Assembly (NCBI GenBank): GCA_036374175.1
Contig: DASUUH010000008.1
Coordinates: 1-58,031 of the forward strand
Source: JASLBX01 sp036374175
GTDB lineage: Bacteria; Actinomycetota; Actinomycetes; Jiangellales; Jiangellaceae
DNA length: 58,031 nt
Reading direction: 5' to 3'
Shown: piece by piece, positions 8,289 through 15,862 of the stretch
How the letters are laid out: each line of letters starts with the position of its first letter
Numbering within the stretch: the first letter of the stretch is position 1
Made by a program: the position numbers and the translations under genes
Notes under the pieces: model-generated
Told to the model about the DNA's origin: nothing
The model's database searches: none
The model's input: the letters and a program-made list of their open reading frames with translations, nothing else

Positions 8289-9551
8289 GTGGCGCGAAAG
8301 CGCGGGCGAGGTGCTAAATCAGCCGTGGAGCGATCGGTGAAAGACACAGGGCCGGCAGGAGTGGCGCTCCAGGCTGCCCCGCGCCGGTTCCGCGGTCCAT
8401 TCACGCGATGGCCGCGGATCTCCGACGGCGTCCTCGCGGCCGCGGCATTCCTCGTGACTGTGCTGGTTGTCGACGCACCAGGCGACGCCGTCGTCGTCCG
8501 CTCGTTCGGCGATGTCCCATTCGCTGCACTGCTGGTCTCCGCCACCGTCAGCGCGGCACTGTACTGGCGCAGAAGCGCACCCTTGGCCGTCCTGACCGTG
8601 GCTTTGCTCGGTTGGGTCGTGACCCTCGGCATCGGGGACGCAGAGCCCGGCGTGGTGACCATCATCGCGCTCTACAGCACGGGGCGGTACGTCGCCGGGG
8701 ACAGGAAGAGCTACGCCCTCATCGCTGCTGCCATCGCGGTACTGACGATTGACGGACTGCTGGATCCGATCCTTTCCTGGGGCGACTCCGTGTTCGGGTG
8801 GTTCGTCTTGTTCTTAGCGTGGTACGTCGGACACCGGCTCCGATTTCGGCGGGAACGAGCCGCCGAGCGGGCTCGTGAACAGGCCGCAGAAGCCCGGCGG
8901 ATCGCTCTCGAGGAGCGGGCGCGCATTGCCCGGGAGTTGCACGATGTCGTTGCTCACCGGGTGAGCCTGATGACGGTGCAGGCAGGCGCGGCAAAGGCGG
9001 TCGCGGCTGAAGATATCGACAGCGCGGTACGGGCGATGGCCGCAGTTGAAGACGCGGGACGCCAGGCTCTGGCCGAACTTCGCCACCTGGTCGGAGTCCT
9101 GCGCCCGGAAGCGGACCCGCACGGCCTCGGGCCTCAGCCGGGGCTCGCCGAGTTGCCCAAGTTGGTCGAGCAGGTGCGAGACGCCGGACTTGATGTTTCG
9201 CTGACCATCGAATCGGTGCCACCCGAATTGCCGGCCCGCGTGGACCTGTTCGCGTACCGCATCGTCCAGGAGGCCCTCACCAATGTGCTCAAGCATGGCG
9301 GACCAGGCGTCCACGCGCAGGTTCGGCTCGGCGTCGAGTACGACGCGATCGTTGTCGAGGTGCAGGACGACGGGCCAGGCGGGAACACCGAACCCGGTGC
9401 CGGAGGTACGGTGCCCGGCAGTAGCGGTCACGGCATCGTGGGGATGCGGGAGCGGGCATTACTGTTGGGCGGCAGTCTGGACGCAGGGCCGCGTCCCGCA
9501 GGCGGCTTTCGGGTAATGGCCCGGCTGCCGATCGGAGGAGAGCCGGTGTGA
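8289..9551 (+). CDS. NarL/DesK-type sensor histidine kinase
   Basis: A 420-residue sensor kinase. The N-terminal half (about residues 35-180) holds several membrane helices with almost no external domain. Then come a coiled linker rich in Arg, Glu and Ala, a HisKA_3 dimerisation domain with phospho-accepting His218 in RIARELHDVVAHRVSLM, and an HATPase_c domain (EALTNVLKHGG, DDGPGG, GHGIVGMRER). It autophosphorylates and passes phosphate to the regulator encoded next, whose GTG start overlaps this stop codon by four bases. The given start is a GTG. The divergent MMPL gene is the likely regulated target. Confidence 0.92.
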   Translation: MARKRGRGAKSAVERSVKDTGPAGVALQAAPRRFRGPFTRWPRISDGVLAAAAFLVTVLVVDAPGDAVVVRSFGDVPFAALLVSATVSAALYWRRSAPLAVLTVALLGWVVTLGIGDAEPGVVTIIALYSTGRYVAGDRKSYALIAAAIAVLTIDGLLDPILSWGDSVFGWFVLFLAWYVGHRLRFRRERAAERAREQAAEARRIALEERARIARELHDVVAHRVSLMTVQAGAAKAVAAEDIDSAVRAMAAVEDAGRQALAELRHLVGVLRPEADPHGLGPQPGLAELPKLVEQVRDAGLDVSLTIESVPPELPARVDLFAYRIVQEALTNVLKHGGPGVHAQVRLGVEYDAIVVEVQDDGPGGNTEPGAGGTVPGSSGHGIVGMRERALLLGGSLDAGPRPAGGFRVMARLPIGGEPV

Positions 9552-10225
9552 GTATCCGAGTCCTCGTCGTCGACGACCAGGCACTCGTGCGAGGCGGATT
9601 CGTCATGGTACTGGGGATCCACGATGACATCGAGGTCGTGGGAGAGGCCGGCACGGGTGTCGAGGCGATCGAGGCGGCACGGACACACCGTCCGGACGTC
9701 ATTCTCATGGACATCCGGATGCCCGACATGGATGGCCTTGAGGCGACGTCCCGCATCTTGGGAGCGGCGGATTGGGACGTCCGGGTGCTGATCTTGACAA
9801 CGTTTGATCCGGACGAATACGTCTACCGCGCACTCCGCGCGGGAGCCAGCGGTTTCGTCCTCAAGGACATCCCGACTGATCAGCTTGCCAGCGCCGTCCG
9901 GACCGTGGCCGATGGGGGAGCGCTGCTCGCGCCGTCGATTACCCGTCGGTTCATCGGTCAGTTCGCCAAGCGGCTCACGGTCGATGCCGCTGTCGCACAC
10001 CGGCTCGACCGCTTGACTGAGCGGGAACGGGAGATCACGGCGGCCGTCGCTCGCGGCTCCAGCAACGCTGAGATTGCCGATCAGTTGTTCATCGGACCAG
10101 CGACCGTTAAGTCGCATGTATCGAGCATCCTCACCAAGATCGGGCTACGCGATCGAGCTCAGATCGTCGTCTTCGCGTATGAAAGCGGCCTTGTCGAGGC
10201 CGGCGATCTGGATATCGGCCATTGA
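9548..10225 (+). CDS. NarL-family response regulator
   Basis: A 225-residue regulator with an N-terminal receiver domain (acidic pocket VVDDQ, phospho-acceptor Asp55 in ILMDIRMPDMDG, conserved Lys in FVLKDI) and a C-terminal LuxR/GerE helix-turn-helix (LTEREREITAAVARGSSNAE and TVKSHVSSILTKIG). It is translationally coupled to the kinase through a GTGA overlap, so the two form one signalling pair. The expected binding site is in the 8069-8288 intergenic region shared with the MMPL exporter gene. Confidence 0.93.
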   Translation: MSIRVLVVDDQALVRGGFVMVLGIHDDIEVVGEAGTGVEAIEAARTHRPDVILMDIRMPDMDGLEATSRILGAADWDVRVLILTTFDPDEYVYRALRAGASGFVLKDIPTDQLASAVRTVADGGALLAPSITRRFIGQFAKRLTVDAAVAHRLDRLTEREREITAAVARGSSNAEIADQLFIGPATVKSHVSSILTKIGLRDRAQIVVFAYESGLVEAGDLDIGH

Positions 10226-10530
10226 ATGCCCGACCTAGCAGGAGGGCGGTGACAACAATGATGGTGGTCGCAGGAGGAGAAAGCACAACTTCTCGGCCGC
10301 GCGAGACCAGCTGTGCTAGGCCTTCCCGGTAAGCCGACATGCCACAAGTATGGGCGAGTCGCCGAGCGGCGCCCCGCTTGGTACCCTCGGTTGATCGATA
10401 AGCAACCGATGGCCGTCCTTTAAGGCGGCAGTTTCAACGGTAGTCAACCTGACCATACGCCGGTCGGCGGAGTAAAGTTGGTCATTGGGCGGCACTGTTG
10501 ACGCTTCGTTGATCTGGTCAGGAGAGTCGA
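10226..10530. other. Non-coding stretch holding left island boundary
   Basis: No convincing gene lies between the response regulator and the Trypco1-like gene. The stretch contains the left copy of the 25-bp direct repeat (10274-10298) and the transition to the more A+T-rich island. A GGAGAG ribosome site at its right end serves the gene starting at 10531. Confidence 0.5.
10274..10298. repeat. Left copy of 25-bp direct repeat flanking the 4 kb island
   Basis: These 25 bases match 14267-14291 in the same orientation with a single difference (A versus G at repeat position 8). The shared core includes AGCACAACTTCTCGGCC. The two copies lie 3,993 bases apart and bracket the island genes, as an attachment-site pair or target-site duplication would. 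No integrase is present between them. Confidence 0.7.
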
Positions 10531-10866
10531 GTGGAACGTGACCAACACCATGCGCCGGACATTCTCGTTGAGGTGTCCGCCGGCTCGTCCGGCGACCTCT
10601 CGGCGCGTCCCAGTACGCCGGAGCCCATGGCCGGAAGAGCCGACGAACTCGCAGCCAGCATCGCCGAGATCGCATCGATGTTGCAGCCCCGCCTACACGA
10701 CGCCGACAGTTCGCATGGCGACGGTGAATGGGCGCTTGATGAGGTGGCATATCGATTCGATGTGTCATTTACTGTTGGGTCCGGGGTTCTAATTGGCAGG
10801 TCCACGGGACGAGGCACCTTCACATTGCACCTCACCTGGAGATCAGCTCGCAATACGAGGGAGTGA
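10531..10866 (+). CDS. Trypco1-like (CU044_2847 family) effector-associated protein
   Basis: A 111-residue protein resembling the trypsin-co-occurring domain 1/CU044_2847 family, small beta-rich proteins found with trypsin-like proteases and other parts of bacterial conflict systems. The visible signature is an opening ILVEVSAG strand, a central helical part (ADELAASIAEIASMLQPRL) and a C-terminal sandwich reading FDVSFTVGSGVLIGRSTGRG ending with HLTW. A GTG start follows GGAGAG. No trypsin-like protease is encoded nearby, so its partner, if any, is not obvious. It converges on the ATP-grasp operon within the repeat-flanked island. Family assignment is by eye. Confidence 0.62.
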   Translation: MERDQHHAPDILVEVSAGSSGDLSARPSTPEPMAGRADELAASIAEIASMLQPRLHDADSSHGDGEWALDEVAYRFDVSFTVGSGVLIGRSTGRGTFTLHLTWRSARNTRE

Positions 10867-11024
10867 CCTCTCTTCGGGCGCGTTACGCGATGGTGCAAGA
10901 TGGTCTTTGGCAGAACCGCACAGCTACGGCGCCGAATGAAGGTGAGGCGTGTCAAAGGAGGTTTTTTCCAAACACTTCGCTTGTCCTTCACAAACACGTC
11001 ATATTGATCGTCTGCACCCGATAA

Positions 11025-12542
11025 TCAACCCAGCTCCTGAAGGTCCCTCAATACATCACTGTAAGAACTGTAAGACGCTGCCGCACTGTAGCCGATACAG
11101 GTGACGCCTATTCGCCCATAGGACGTCATTGCGTCAATCATGTGCAATACTACGCCAGTCTGTTCAGGCGCTCGATACATCCATCCTCGTGAGGTCGCAT
11201 ACGCAAGAAGGTCCGAGCCCTTTACGCCAACGGCGTTAGGCAACCGGATTGCATCGCTCCCATAATAGAAGCGTGTGCGGCCACTCTTCGTGAGGAAGAT
11301 TCCGCGCTCTGGGACATACCTGCCTCCGGTCAAGCTCCGCAACGTCATCAAGTGATGAACAGTTCCCAAATTTCGAAGGTTGATCTCGAGGGCATAGGCG
11401 TGTGGTTCCGGGCCGCTCTCCACGACGAAATCGACGCCATACCAGCCGATCACTCCCTTGCTCTGTAAGGCATCCCCAACGAGCCTAGCCGTGTTCTGGA
11501 TCCATTGAGGGTCCGTTGCTGGTAGGAAACAACCGGAGAAGTGCTGACCGCCCAAACCGGTCATTTGCTGCTCGTGCGTGGATGCGACAATGACCTCGCC
11601 ACTTGGTTTGATCTCGCACTGCACCGAGGGTGACCTCGCTCCGTCCACAAAGCTCTCTACAACGCACCCACTGCGGGCTATACGATCGAAGAATCTGTTC
11701 CGGTCAATGATCGACATAGCCAGCTCAAGCCGAGTTAAAAGCTCCTGCTTTACCCACTCACGTAGCGCAGGTCGATCCGGCGCGCCAGAGTAGGAGAACA
11801 GCGCGTTACCTACTCCACCGAGGCTATCGTCCAACTTCACGACTGCCTGCTGCAGCCGCGGCTCTTTGGCCTTCAGCTCGACCAGGGCTTCTGCTAGTTG
11901 ATCGAGGCCGTATACTCCTTCAACTCCTTCAGGTACCGGTATCTCGAGTTGGCGAAAAAGCCGTCTTGATTCAGACTTGAGACCATAACTCGTGACGGTA
12001 GGATCGGATCCGTACATTGGTACCTGAAGGATCAATGCTAGTTCTTTTTCAGCATTAGTACTAGCGAAGCACTCGATGTAAGCCTCATCCGTAAGATCGA
12101 TGGCCCGGCGCAATTCTAACAAAATATCCGGCCTACGCAGGAGCCTCTCCGCAAGTGGTTCACTTGCGGAGCCGGGGCACGTGATAAATTGCAGTCGATC
12201 TAAATCTCGGCGAAATACATCAGGTAGTAGATCCACATAGTACAGCAGTGCTTCTCTCGTCACTTCGCAAGTCGATACATAACACATTCGAGTGGCTGGA
12301 TCACTGAGTTTCGACAATAGATACAACATCCGATGTTCCCAGTATCGGAATTCGGGATTATTAATGAGTAGATCGCGGTCAACAGAAAAGCTTGGAATGA
12401 CCAATATTGTACGGGTCTTACCGGGCATTGGGTCTTCGGACATACGCCGAAGCCGCTTCTGCAATTCGACAAACTCAGCTGGGCCCGGGATAGGACCACT
12501 CACTTCAAGTCCTTTCGTAGACAAGTATAGTTGTGTCTCCAT
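11025..12542 (-). CDS. PGM1-type ATP-grasp peptide ligase
   Basis: A 505-residue protein of the pre-ATP-grasp/ATP-grasp type related to PGM1, the peptide ligase of pheganomycin biosynthesis. The N-terminal pre-grasp part holds MCYVSTCEVTREALLYYVDLLPDV and later AERLLRRPDIL. The ATP-grasp core has QAVVKLDDSLGGVGN for nucleotide binding and YALEINLRNLGTVHHLM with the metal-binding ExN. These enzymes join amino acids or peptides with ATP and release ADP. The start overlaps the methyltransferase gene by 38 bases and shows no ribosome site of its own, so translation is probably coupled. Base composition is lower in G+C than in flanking genes. No dedicated precursor peptide gene was found. Confidence 0.83.
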   Translation of the reverse strand: METQLYLSTKGLEVSGPIPGPAEFVELQKRLRRMSEDPMPGKTRTILVIPSFSVDRDLLINNPEFRYWEHRMLYLLSKLSDPATRMCYVSTCEVTREALLYYVDLLPDVFRRDLDRLQFITCPGSASEPLAERLLRRPDILLELRRAIDLTDEAYIECFASTNAEKELALILQVPMYGSDPTVTSYGLKSESRRLFRQLEIPVPEGVEGVYGLDQLAEALVELKAKEPRLQQAVVKLDDSLGGVGNALFSYSGAPDRPALREWVKQELLTRLELAMSIIDRNRFFDRIARSGCVVESFVDGARSPSVQCEIKPSGEVIVASTHEQQMTGLGGQHFSGCFLPATDPQWIQNTARLVGDALQSKGVIGWYGVDFVVESGPEPHAYALEINLRNLGTVHHLMTLRSLTGGRYVPERGIFLTKSGRTRFYYGSDAIRLPNAVGVKGSDLLAYATSRGWMYRAPEQTGVVLHMIDAMTSYGRIGVTCIGYSAAASYSSYSDVLRDLQELG

Positions 12543-13329
12543 CGTTCGTTGATAGAACTGAAAGGAGGATCATCTGATGCTCCGTGAGAGCTTCTCGAAT
12601 CTTCGACTCATCGTCCCGAGAAAGTGGAAATGGATAGTAGCCGCTGTGATAAGCGATGAATTTTTCAGGTGGCTCCTTGTGCAGTTCAACATACCGCCTT
12701 CCGGTTGCCAAGATTGAACTCATTTGGCTTAAGAGTTTCGTACGCTGTTGATCGAACGCCTGGCGTACGACGGGCGGATCATTGAGATGTGCGGCGAAAA
12801 GCTGCTCGGCATAGACAAGATCACCACCCGCGTGCCAGAGGATCACATTGTTGGAAGGCCTACCATATAGGCCCAGTTGCTGGGCCGTATGTGTCCACGG
12901 TGTTACTCTGAAGTAAGACAAGACAAGGCGCCCTCCGGGCGCAAGGTGCCACTTGATAGTCTCGAGTAGTGGTGGCAGAAGCCCCTGGCCGAGGGAACGT
13001 AAGTTGATTAATCCGGTGCTTACGATGACGGCTTGGAAATGGTGAGGAAGGCGTAGTAGAAGTGCATCGCAAACGACAGTTGACACGCCTCTCCGACGGG
13101 CGGCGTACGCAGCCATTCTGGCCGACTTGTCGACGCTGCAAACGCGATAGCCGGCCCGCATAAAGTGCGCTGACATTAGGCCCTGGCCGCTTCCCAAGAT
13201 GAGGACGGGACTGGCAAGAAAGTTATGCAGCCTGTGGCCGTTGTCGCCGTTCAGTCCGTTCTGCTCGAAGAGGTCCCAATAGTCCGCCCAAATGCAGAAG
13301 TCAATTGGAAGAAGGCCGTTTGTCGTCAC
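12505..13329 (-). CDS. Class I SAM-dependent methyltransferase
   Basis: A 274-residue Rossmann-fold methyltransferase. Motif I reads VLILGSGQGLMSAHFMRAGY, followed by the acidic loop CSVDKSARM that would hold the ribose of SAM, a CDALLLRLP motif and LAPGGRLVLSYFRV. The substrate is unknown. It lies between a small membrane protein (four-base GTGA overlap upstream) and the PGM1-type ligase (38-base overlap downstream), so methylation and peptide ligation probably act on the same molecule. Codon use is more A+T-rich than the genome around it. Confidence 0.83.
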   Translation of the reverse strand: MTTNGLLPIDFCIWADYWDLFEQNGLNGDNGHRLHNFLASPVLILGSGQGLMSAHFMRAGYRVCSVDKSARMAAYAARRRGVSTVVCDALLLRLPHHFQAVIVSTGLINLRSLGQGLLPPLLETIKWHLAPGGRLVLSYFRVTPWTHTAQQLGLYGRPSNNVILWHAGGDLVYAEQLFAAHLNDPPVVRQAFDQQRTKLLSQMSSILATGRRYVELHKEPPEKFIAYHSGYYPFPLSRDDESKIREALTEHQMILLSVLSTNDGDTTILVYERT

Positions 13330-13823
13330 AAGGAGTATCTCTGCTCGCGATATTTCTTGGCTTCTAATTGCTCACGCATCGGCTCCATTCTATTTACGAA
13401 CGCTCTAAAGACGGACCAGTATGGCTCATTGATCTTGTCGAGTGGTCTCTCGGGTCGATCGTCGAGAAGCCAGAAGTTCTGGCTTTCCCAGCATCTGATT
13501 GCATAATAGCCGAACATGTAATGCGCGATTTCACTTCGGATGACGCGTGAGTTGAGTAGAAGGGCGATTTCCTCAAAGAACCCAACGAAGCTAATCTTTG
13601 CCCCGAGCGGCACGGCGGTGAGCGCTGGGTTGTCGGTTTCAAGCAGGTTAATGATCTCTTGGAACGTAGGATTTTCGTTAAGGCGTTTCCTCGCCTCGAG
13701 GAAGAACTCGATGCGCCGGATCGTTCCCTGCTTCCGGTATTCACTTACCGCTTTCCAAGCTGTGAGGAGTCCGACCGCGGCGCCGATCGTCGCGAGGACT
13801 AGCTGCACTACCTCGAGCTGCAT
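13326..13823 (-). CDS. Single-pass membrane protein with helical cytoplasmic domain (unknown, DUF4760-like)
   Basis: A 165-residue protein with one N-terminal membrane helix (LEVVQLVLATIGAAVGLLTA) followed by a helical soluble domain of about 135 residues, rich in charged and aromatic residues. The layout resembles DUF4760-type proteins, but I am not certain of the family. The ATG at 13823 has AAGGA about eight bases upstream; the frame extends further up but with unlikely sequence. It is the first gene of the three-gene coupled operon with the methyltransferase and the ATP-grasp ligase, and could anchor that machinery to the membrane. Confidence 0.68.
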   Translation of the reverse strand: MQLEVVQLVLATIGAAVGLLTAWKAVSEYRKQGTIRRIEFFLEARKRLNENPTFQEIINLLETDNPALTAVPLGAKISFVGFFEEIALLLNSRVIRSEIAHYMFGYYAIRCWESQNFWLLDDRPERPLDKINEPYWSVFRAFVNRMEPMREQLEAKKYREQRYSL

Positions 13824-14041
13824 TCGATGGCCGTCCTTGTAGGCACTGAGATCGCCAAGAAGTGGGACGTGTCGACCGTACTGACCATCCGAAACTGTGG
13901 TCAAGACTGATGACAACTTCCCACGTGAGTACGGGCGGCAGGTCGTGCACGGAACTGGCACGGGACTTGGTTGCCGAGGCTGACTGGAACCTAAAGCCGC
14001 GGCGGCCGCTGAACACCTGACACGTCAGTGAGCAGGGGCGG

Positions 14042-14298
14042 CTACTTGTCCGGCGCGCGGAGGTTGAGATGGTGCCCGGCATCCATCTCGCTGATCACGG
14101 AGTGCTCGACGCCGAAATGAGGCAGGTGTTGCGCCCAACCGTGCAGCGACTCGATGTCTGCAACCCCGTACGCAATATGGTCGAGTCCCACATGGTGCTC
14201 GTCGAATGTGCCGGTCACCGTGCCGGCGTGGTTGGTCAGAATGACGGCGAGCCGAGCGCCGCGGTCGAGGAGAGAGCACAACTTCTCGGCCTTGCAGT
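14042..14298 (-). pseudogene. VOC-family (glyoxalase/dioxygenase fold) gene relic
   Basis: The frame encodes the middle of a VOC protein: RLAVILTNHAGTV, then HHVGLDHIAYGVADIESLHGW and FGVEHSVISEMDAGHHLNLR. It begins right after an in-frame TAG, with no start or N-terminal half, and stops before the usual final DP(D/N)G-x-x-x-E strand. In the same frame beyond the TAG, a 34-codon stretch from ATG 14404 ends in ARILQMFVPA, possibly more of the old gene. The right copy of the island's direct repeat lies at the N-terminal edge. The gene looks broken, and the island may have landed in or next to it. Confidence 0.6.
14267..14291. repeat. Right copy of 25-bp direct repeat flanking the 4 kb island
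   Basis: Partner of 10274-10298, same orientation, 24 of 25 bases identical. It lies at the 5' edge of the VOC relic on the minus strand, so the putative attachment or target sequence would be inside that former gene. Confidence 0.7.
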
Positions 14299-14497
14299 GC
14301 TATGCCGGGACGAACATCTGCAAAATGCGCGCCCAGCGCGTCTCGGCGGCAGAGCGTGGAACGGCGTCGCTGGCCCGTCGGTCGGTGGCATCGATTGTCG
14401 TCATGCCTTCGACAATCGGGCCGCCACCGCCTACCGTCGCGTCGGGGGAATCCCCTAGCCGCGCGCACGACCACAGCCGTGGCCATACGGTGGTGTC

Positions 14498-15517
14498 GTG
14501 AGAGCGCGCCGCTGGGTCGTCAGCCTCGAGCGCGCGTGGGACGCGGCCCGGCTGCGCAGGGCCGGCACACGATCGCCTGCAGACTTTCGGATCGAGCCCT
14601 ACATCGGGCATGGCAGCGCCGAGGGGGTGGTGGTGCGCGGGCGGGTCCTCGACGACCCTCCGCCCTCGGAGGCGGTCGAGGGCGAGGGGGTCGGCGCCGC
14701 GATACGCCGCACGCTGAGGCACTTCATGACCGACGAAATACCGGGGGTGCCACTGCGAATCTCCGTCGCCGACGAAGACGTCGAGACCACAACCGACGTG
14801 GAGGGCTACTTCCTCACCCGACTCAACCCGGGCCCCGACAAGCTAGTGAGCCCGTGGACCAGCGGCACGGTCGAGCTCGGCGGCCCGTACCGCGGCCTCA
14901 CCGACCCGCACACCACGCCGCTCGAGGTCCGCGTTCCAGGGCCAGACGCTAGATTCGGGATTGTCTCTGACATCGACGACACGATCCTGGAAACTGGCGT
15001 CCAGCGGATCGGACGGATGATCCTGCAGACGGTCACCGGGTCCGCCCTCACACGGACGCCGTTCCTGGGAGCAGCGGAGCTGTACCGCGACCTCGTCACC
15101 GGGAAGAACCCGATCTTCTACGTCTCGTCGAGCCCGTGGAACCTGCACGCCTTCCTGATGGCATTTCTGCGGCACCGGCAGTTCCCGATGGGACCGATTA
15201 TGCTGCGCGACCTTCTCGGCACCCGCGCCGGGCGCGAGCATAAGACAGAACGCATCGAGGAGATCCTCAACCAGCACCCGCATCTGCCGTTCGTCATGAT
15301 CGGTGACTCGGGGGAAAAGGACGCTGAGATCTACGCCGACATCGTCCGGGCCTACCCCGGGCGAATTCTCGCTGTCTACATCCGCGAGGTACGACTCGAC
15401 CCAGGGGACGGTCGCATTGAGAAGGTCTCGGGAGCCTGGTCCCCAGACGTACCGTTCGTGCTTGCGGCCGACAGCGCTGCCGTACGCCGGCACGCGACAG
15501 AGACCGGCCTGATCTGA
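14498..15517 (+). CDS. App1-family (DUF2183) phosphatidate phosphatase-like protein
   Basis: A 339-residue protein with the App1 catalytic domain, a HAD-like phosphatase fold known from yeast phosphatidate phosphatase App1. The nucleophile motif DIDDT lies at residues 158-162 (GIVSDIDDTILETG). The next motif is FYVSSSPWNLH near 213, followed by KTERIEEIL and the terminal acidic motif MIGDSGEKDAEIY. The first 150 residues form a beta-rich accessory domain (VVVRGRVLDDPPP, EGYFLTRLNP) usual for bacterial members. The likely reaction is removal of phosphate from phosphatidate or a related lipid. The start is a GTG. No secretion signal is seen. Confidence 0.88.
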   Translation: MRARRWVVSLERAWDAARLRRAGTRSPADFRIEPYIGHGSAEGVVVRGRVLDDPPPSEAVEGEGVGAAIRRTLRHFMTDEIPGVPLRISVADEDVETTTDVEGYFLTRLNPGPDKLVSPWTSGTVELGGPYRGLTDPHTTPLEVRVPGPDARFGIVSDIDDTILETGVQRIGRMILQTVTGSALTRTPFLGAAELYRDLVTGKNPIFYVSSSPWNLHAFLMAFLRHRQFPMGPIMLRDLLGTRAGREHKTERIEEILNQHPHLPFVMIGDSGEKDAEIYADIVRAYPGRILAVYIREVRLDPGDGRIEKVSGAWSPDVPFVLAADSAAVRRHATETGLI

Positions 15518-15606
15518 CCGGGCTTCTCAGCACGGGTGTATCCATTTTGGCTGCTCGCGCGTCCATGAGCTACCACAGCCAACCACCCTCATTGAAGGAG
15601 AAGCTC

Positions 15607-15852
15607 ATGAAACGCAACGAGAACAACACCGATCGCGCCATCCGGGCGGGGCTTGGCGCCGTTCTGGTCGCCGCGGGGGTGTGGACAGGCGCCACTTCCG
15701 CCGCAGGCATTCTTCTCTTGGTGCTCGCAACCGTTCTGTTGGTGACGTCGGCCGTAGGCTTCTGCCCCCTGTACCACGCGCTCGGCATCAGCACATATCC
15801 GAATCCGCACCGGACCCGTCATCCACAAATGGCGGCACGGCGGAGCAGCTAA
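15607..15852 (+). CDS. DUF2892 (YgaP-like) small membrane protein
   Basis: An 81-residue membrane protein. It opens MKRNENNTDRAIRAGLGA, the usual start of DUF2892/YgaP-transmembrane proteins, has two hydrophobic segments (AVLVAAGVWTGATSA and ILLLVLATVLLVTSAVGFCP), and keeps the CPLYHALGIST motif. Some relatives are fused to rhodanese domains and take part in sulfur chemistry; this one is stand-alone. GAAGGAG precedes the ATG at 15607. It is ten bases upstream of the sigma factor gene. Confidence 0.85.
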   Translation: MKRNENNTDRAIRAGLGAVLVAAGVWTGATSAAGILLLVLATVLLVTSAVGFCPLYHALGISTYPNPHRTRHPQMAARRSS

Positions 15853-15862
15853 CGTCCGGCCT

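Noticed and set aside
10518..10997. Minus-strand frame starting just after the ATP-grasp gene, considered as a precursor peptide gene
   Set aside because: Most of it is antisense to the Trypco1-like gene, it has no leader/core pattern, and the composition looks like a shadow frame.
12577..12717. Plus-strand frame of about 46 codons behind a perfect AAAGGAGG
   Set aside because: It lies wholly inside the methyltransferase coding region on the other strand; the apparent ribosome site is the reverse of ordinary codons for Ile-Leu-Leu-Ser.
10404..13845. Shared CGATGGCCGTCCTT near both ends of the island, considered as a second repeat
   Set aside because: Only 14 bases plus a few scattered matches; not distinguishable from chance next to the much stronger 25-bp repeat.
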